Shown: in pieces, positions 61,791-64,000 of the stretch
Layout of the letters: every line of letters starts with the position of its first letter
Position numbering within the stretch: the first letter of the stretch is position 1
Source of the DNA: Warburgia ugandensis
Taxonomy: Eukaryota; Streptophyta; Magnoliopsida; Canellales; Canellaceae
Length of the DNA: 64,000 nt
Reading direction: 5' to 3'
NCBI GenBank assembly: GCA_035236585.1
Contig: CP141136.1
Location: forward strand, 33,688,949 to 33,752,948
Position numbers and translations under genes: made by a program
The notes under the pieces: model-generated
Databases searched by the model: none
What the model was told of the DNA's origin: nothing
What the model saw: only the letters and a program-made list of their open reading frames with translations

Positions 61791-64000
61791 TGTAATACCC
61801 GCTAATTTTAAATTCTAAAAAATTCTTAATTGCTTGAGATTTTGGAAATTTGTGAAAATTGAGAAATGGGGGAATTGAAAATTTTATAGATGAAATCACA
61901 AGCTAAAACCTCTATAAATGAAGCGTACATGAGAAATGGAATTCAATGCCACTAAGAATGCTAAAATAGGAGACCAGATAGAAATTGACTAATTATTTTA
62001 ATTTATGTATTTAATAAATTAAATGGATGGAAAAAAACAGTAATTACATTGGTGCAACCCACGAGGACAGGCACTAAAAATAAGACTTTGACAAACATTA
62101 AATGGGCATGGAGGTAATCATTTCTTCATTTAATAATTAGATTTTATTATAAAAATAAAAATTCAAAAATCTTATTAATGGGGATACTTTAAATGTGCCT
62201 CCCCCACTATTAAGACCCCACATCGTTACTCCCCCTGCCATAACCCCCCTCTCCGTTTCTCGTGTCACGGACGACGAAACCTGACACTGACAGCAATGAA
62301 AACGACAACACTGTCCTCCTCCACCTGTGTGCGTGCAGCAAGAATCCCCTCCCTTGACTGGCCTGACCTGAGGTAGGCCATCATTTTTCCCCTCTCCCCA
62401 TTTCCGGATCCTATTCCGTCAAGTTACCATTTTTAATGCCAAAAAATGACGTGGATTGTTGTTTTCCGGTGATTGTATGCATACTTCCTATTTTGTGGAA
62501 ATAAACTAATCAAACGATGTCACATAGATGATCCGAACCATTCATCTTGTGCATGATGAAATAAGAAAGAAACCCATGAAATTTCATGGAGATCCAATGG
62601 CTAGGGATGCCCAAAAACATGAAAAATAGTAAAGATGCGAAGTTTTGTAAACGTGATGAAAATCAAGTAAAAGTCTCAGATTCATGCAAAACCAGTTGAT
62701 GGGAATGTCATAAAGTGAATGTACAAAAAAATCCAATCAAAATGGTGTAAAAATCATGAAGTTTTGATACTGTGGGTGTCACCAGAGGTGATTGGAGTTC
62801 GGTCATCATCTTTGGGGACGACGAACCAGTCGGGATGCCTTGGACACAAACGAAGACATGCATGTGCACGTGTGGGCTACGCTTGCATCGTCTCAGAGTT
62901 TGATGGAATGCGCGTGCATCCTGATGACAATGATGCACAAGGGATGCTTTTCGTACGCACGCATCCCCGTGATGCTGTTCAATTTTTAATTTAATTTGGG
63001 TTATTTTTTTACTATCCATTCACTAAAAGCTTGATTATGGAAGCTACAAAGGTCCAATTCATTATATGAGACATCTATTGTACTCATTCTCAAATACTTG
63101 GACCTAAATTTGATATGAAAACTTTGATTTGACCACTTTTAAAATAGTCAAATCACAAAATACCATTAAATAACCTAGATCAAGCTAATCAATGGATGAT
63201 TAGACCATAGAAACTGATTATATGTATCAAATAGGAGATGATCTAGGGGATTAGAAGAATAGATCTCATATTATTGTCAAGGAAAGTGACATTGACCATT
63301 GATCTAGTTAGTGCCTTGGGACTGGTTGATCAGAGAGCAATCTGACCGTCAGATCAACATATAATTAAGAACATTCATGTAAATCATTAATCAAACATAG
63401 AAATTAGATGGATCATGATGAAATTGATTAGAATTGATGATCAGATGTTGATTATAAGTGATAAAGAGAGATCCAATGGTTGGATCGTCTCCAAACTTCA
63501 TAAGATAAAAGATATTAACCCTTTATTGATTAAGGAACATTACTTGATTGTCTAGATGTTAGAAAAACCAACATCTAGTTTAGGATTACCCTAACTGAGG
63601 GTTACTCATACAATTTAAACCGTTGCTCTATGATTAACTATCAGATCAGGGAAGTATCAATTGGATTAGCTTATTTTTTAGATTTAAGAACACCAAGTTA
63701 TCAAATGACTTACAATGTGATAGGTACATCAGAGCGTGTGATTTTATGTTGTTACATGCCTGATTAAAGTCCTGTGTTTTTGAGGTAGGTGATTACATTT
63801 GGGACTTTTCCATGATTTCATTAATCATGACATGTTATCTGAAATTCTTATGTTATCTGAAATTCTTGAGACATGCGTTTTACGCCCTATTGTGTTTTAT
63901 TAAAATGCGTTTATTATTTCATGTTCAATATCATAACATTTGATTATACGATTATCCATGTTTTGACATGTGATGGATTATACATTATCATGGATTTTGA
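61791..64000 (+). repeat. 3' LTR of W, running off the window
   Basis: Starts TGTAATACCCGC, the usual head of Tekay-like LTRs, after a polypurine tract. No end is seen before 64000. It contains a GC-richer stretch at about 62790-62980 and no convincing gene; the overlapping short frames there on both strands are chance. Confidence 0.6.

Noticed and set aside
62708-63019. Pair of overlapping frames on both strands near the right end
   Set aside because: They lie inside the LTR starting at 61791, have no recognisable motif and overlap each other.

Overview
This window looks like repeat-rich plant heterochromatin, with no host gene that I can recognise. It is AT-rich and built from plant transposon lineages: Ty3/gypsy chromoviruses of the Tekay/Del type, Athila-type gypsy elements, solo LTRs, an RTE-clade LINE and a CACTA (En/Spm) DNA transposon. 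Domain types (TNPD with Transpos_assoc, DUF4218 and DUF4216; gypsy gag-pol; RTE endonuclease-RT), plant TATA boxes in LTRs and tRNA-like primer sites all point to a flowering plant with a large genome. The species cannot be named from this.

Layout, left to right. 1-856 is an Athila-type gag fragment (+). 857-12194 is a Tekay-type element (+) with a 4.3-kb 5' LTR and a 3' LTR carrying a ~700-bp internal tandem duplication. 12195-13742 is the 3' untranslated part of an Athila-type element, followed by an LTR head. 14105-16927 is a solo LTR (-) with a perfect 5-bp duplication and a (GA)50 tract.

17875(?)-51854 is one CACTA transposon (-) stretched by nested insertions. Its TNPD-like transposase gene lies in three blocks: 51150-50877, 45313-44749 and 21133-18715. 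The gap 21134-44743 holds an Athila-type element X. X holds Athila element B (about 22243-42861). One LTR of B holds a Tekay-type LTR (22752-30763), which in turn holds a second Tekay-type element ending at 28896. The leader of B holds an RTE LINE (36666-39541). The other transposase gap (45314-50871) is a solo LTR containing a second solo LTR (46820-49615), each with its own perfect target-site duplication.

51855-54032 is a chromovirus fragment (-) into which the CACTA right end is inserted, followed by its probable LTR. That LTR is interrupted by another perfect solo LTR (56027-58817, +). 59740-61790 is a decayed chromovirus internal region (+) with a 46-bp minisatellite. From 61791 an LTR runs off the window.

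The main result is an ordered insertion history: chromovirus Z, then CACTA, then X, then Athila B, then a Tekay LTR, then an inner Tekay, with side branches for the LINE and the solo-in-solo LTR. Several steps are supported by exact duplications or by uninterrupted paralogous copies inside the same window. All boundaries were read by eye. I saw no undescribed protein system; the novelty is architectural.
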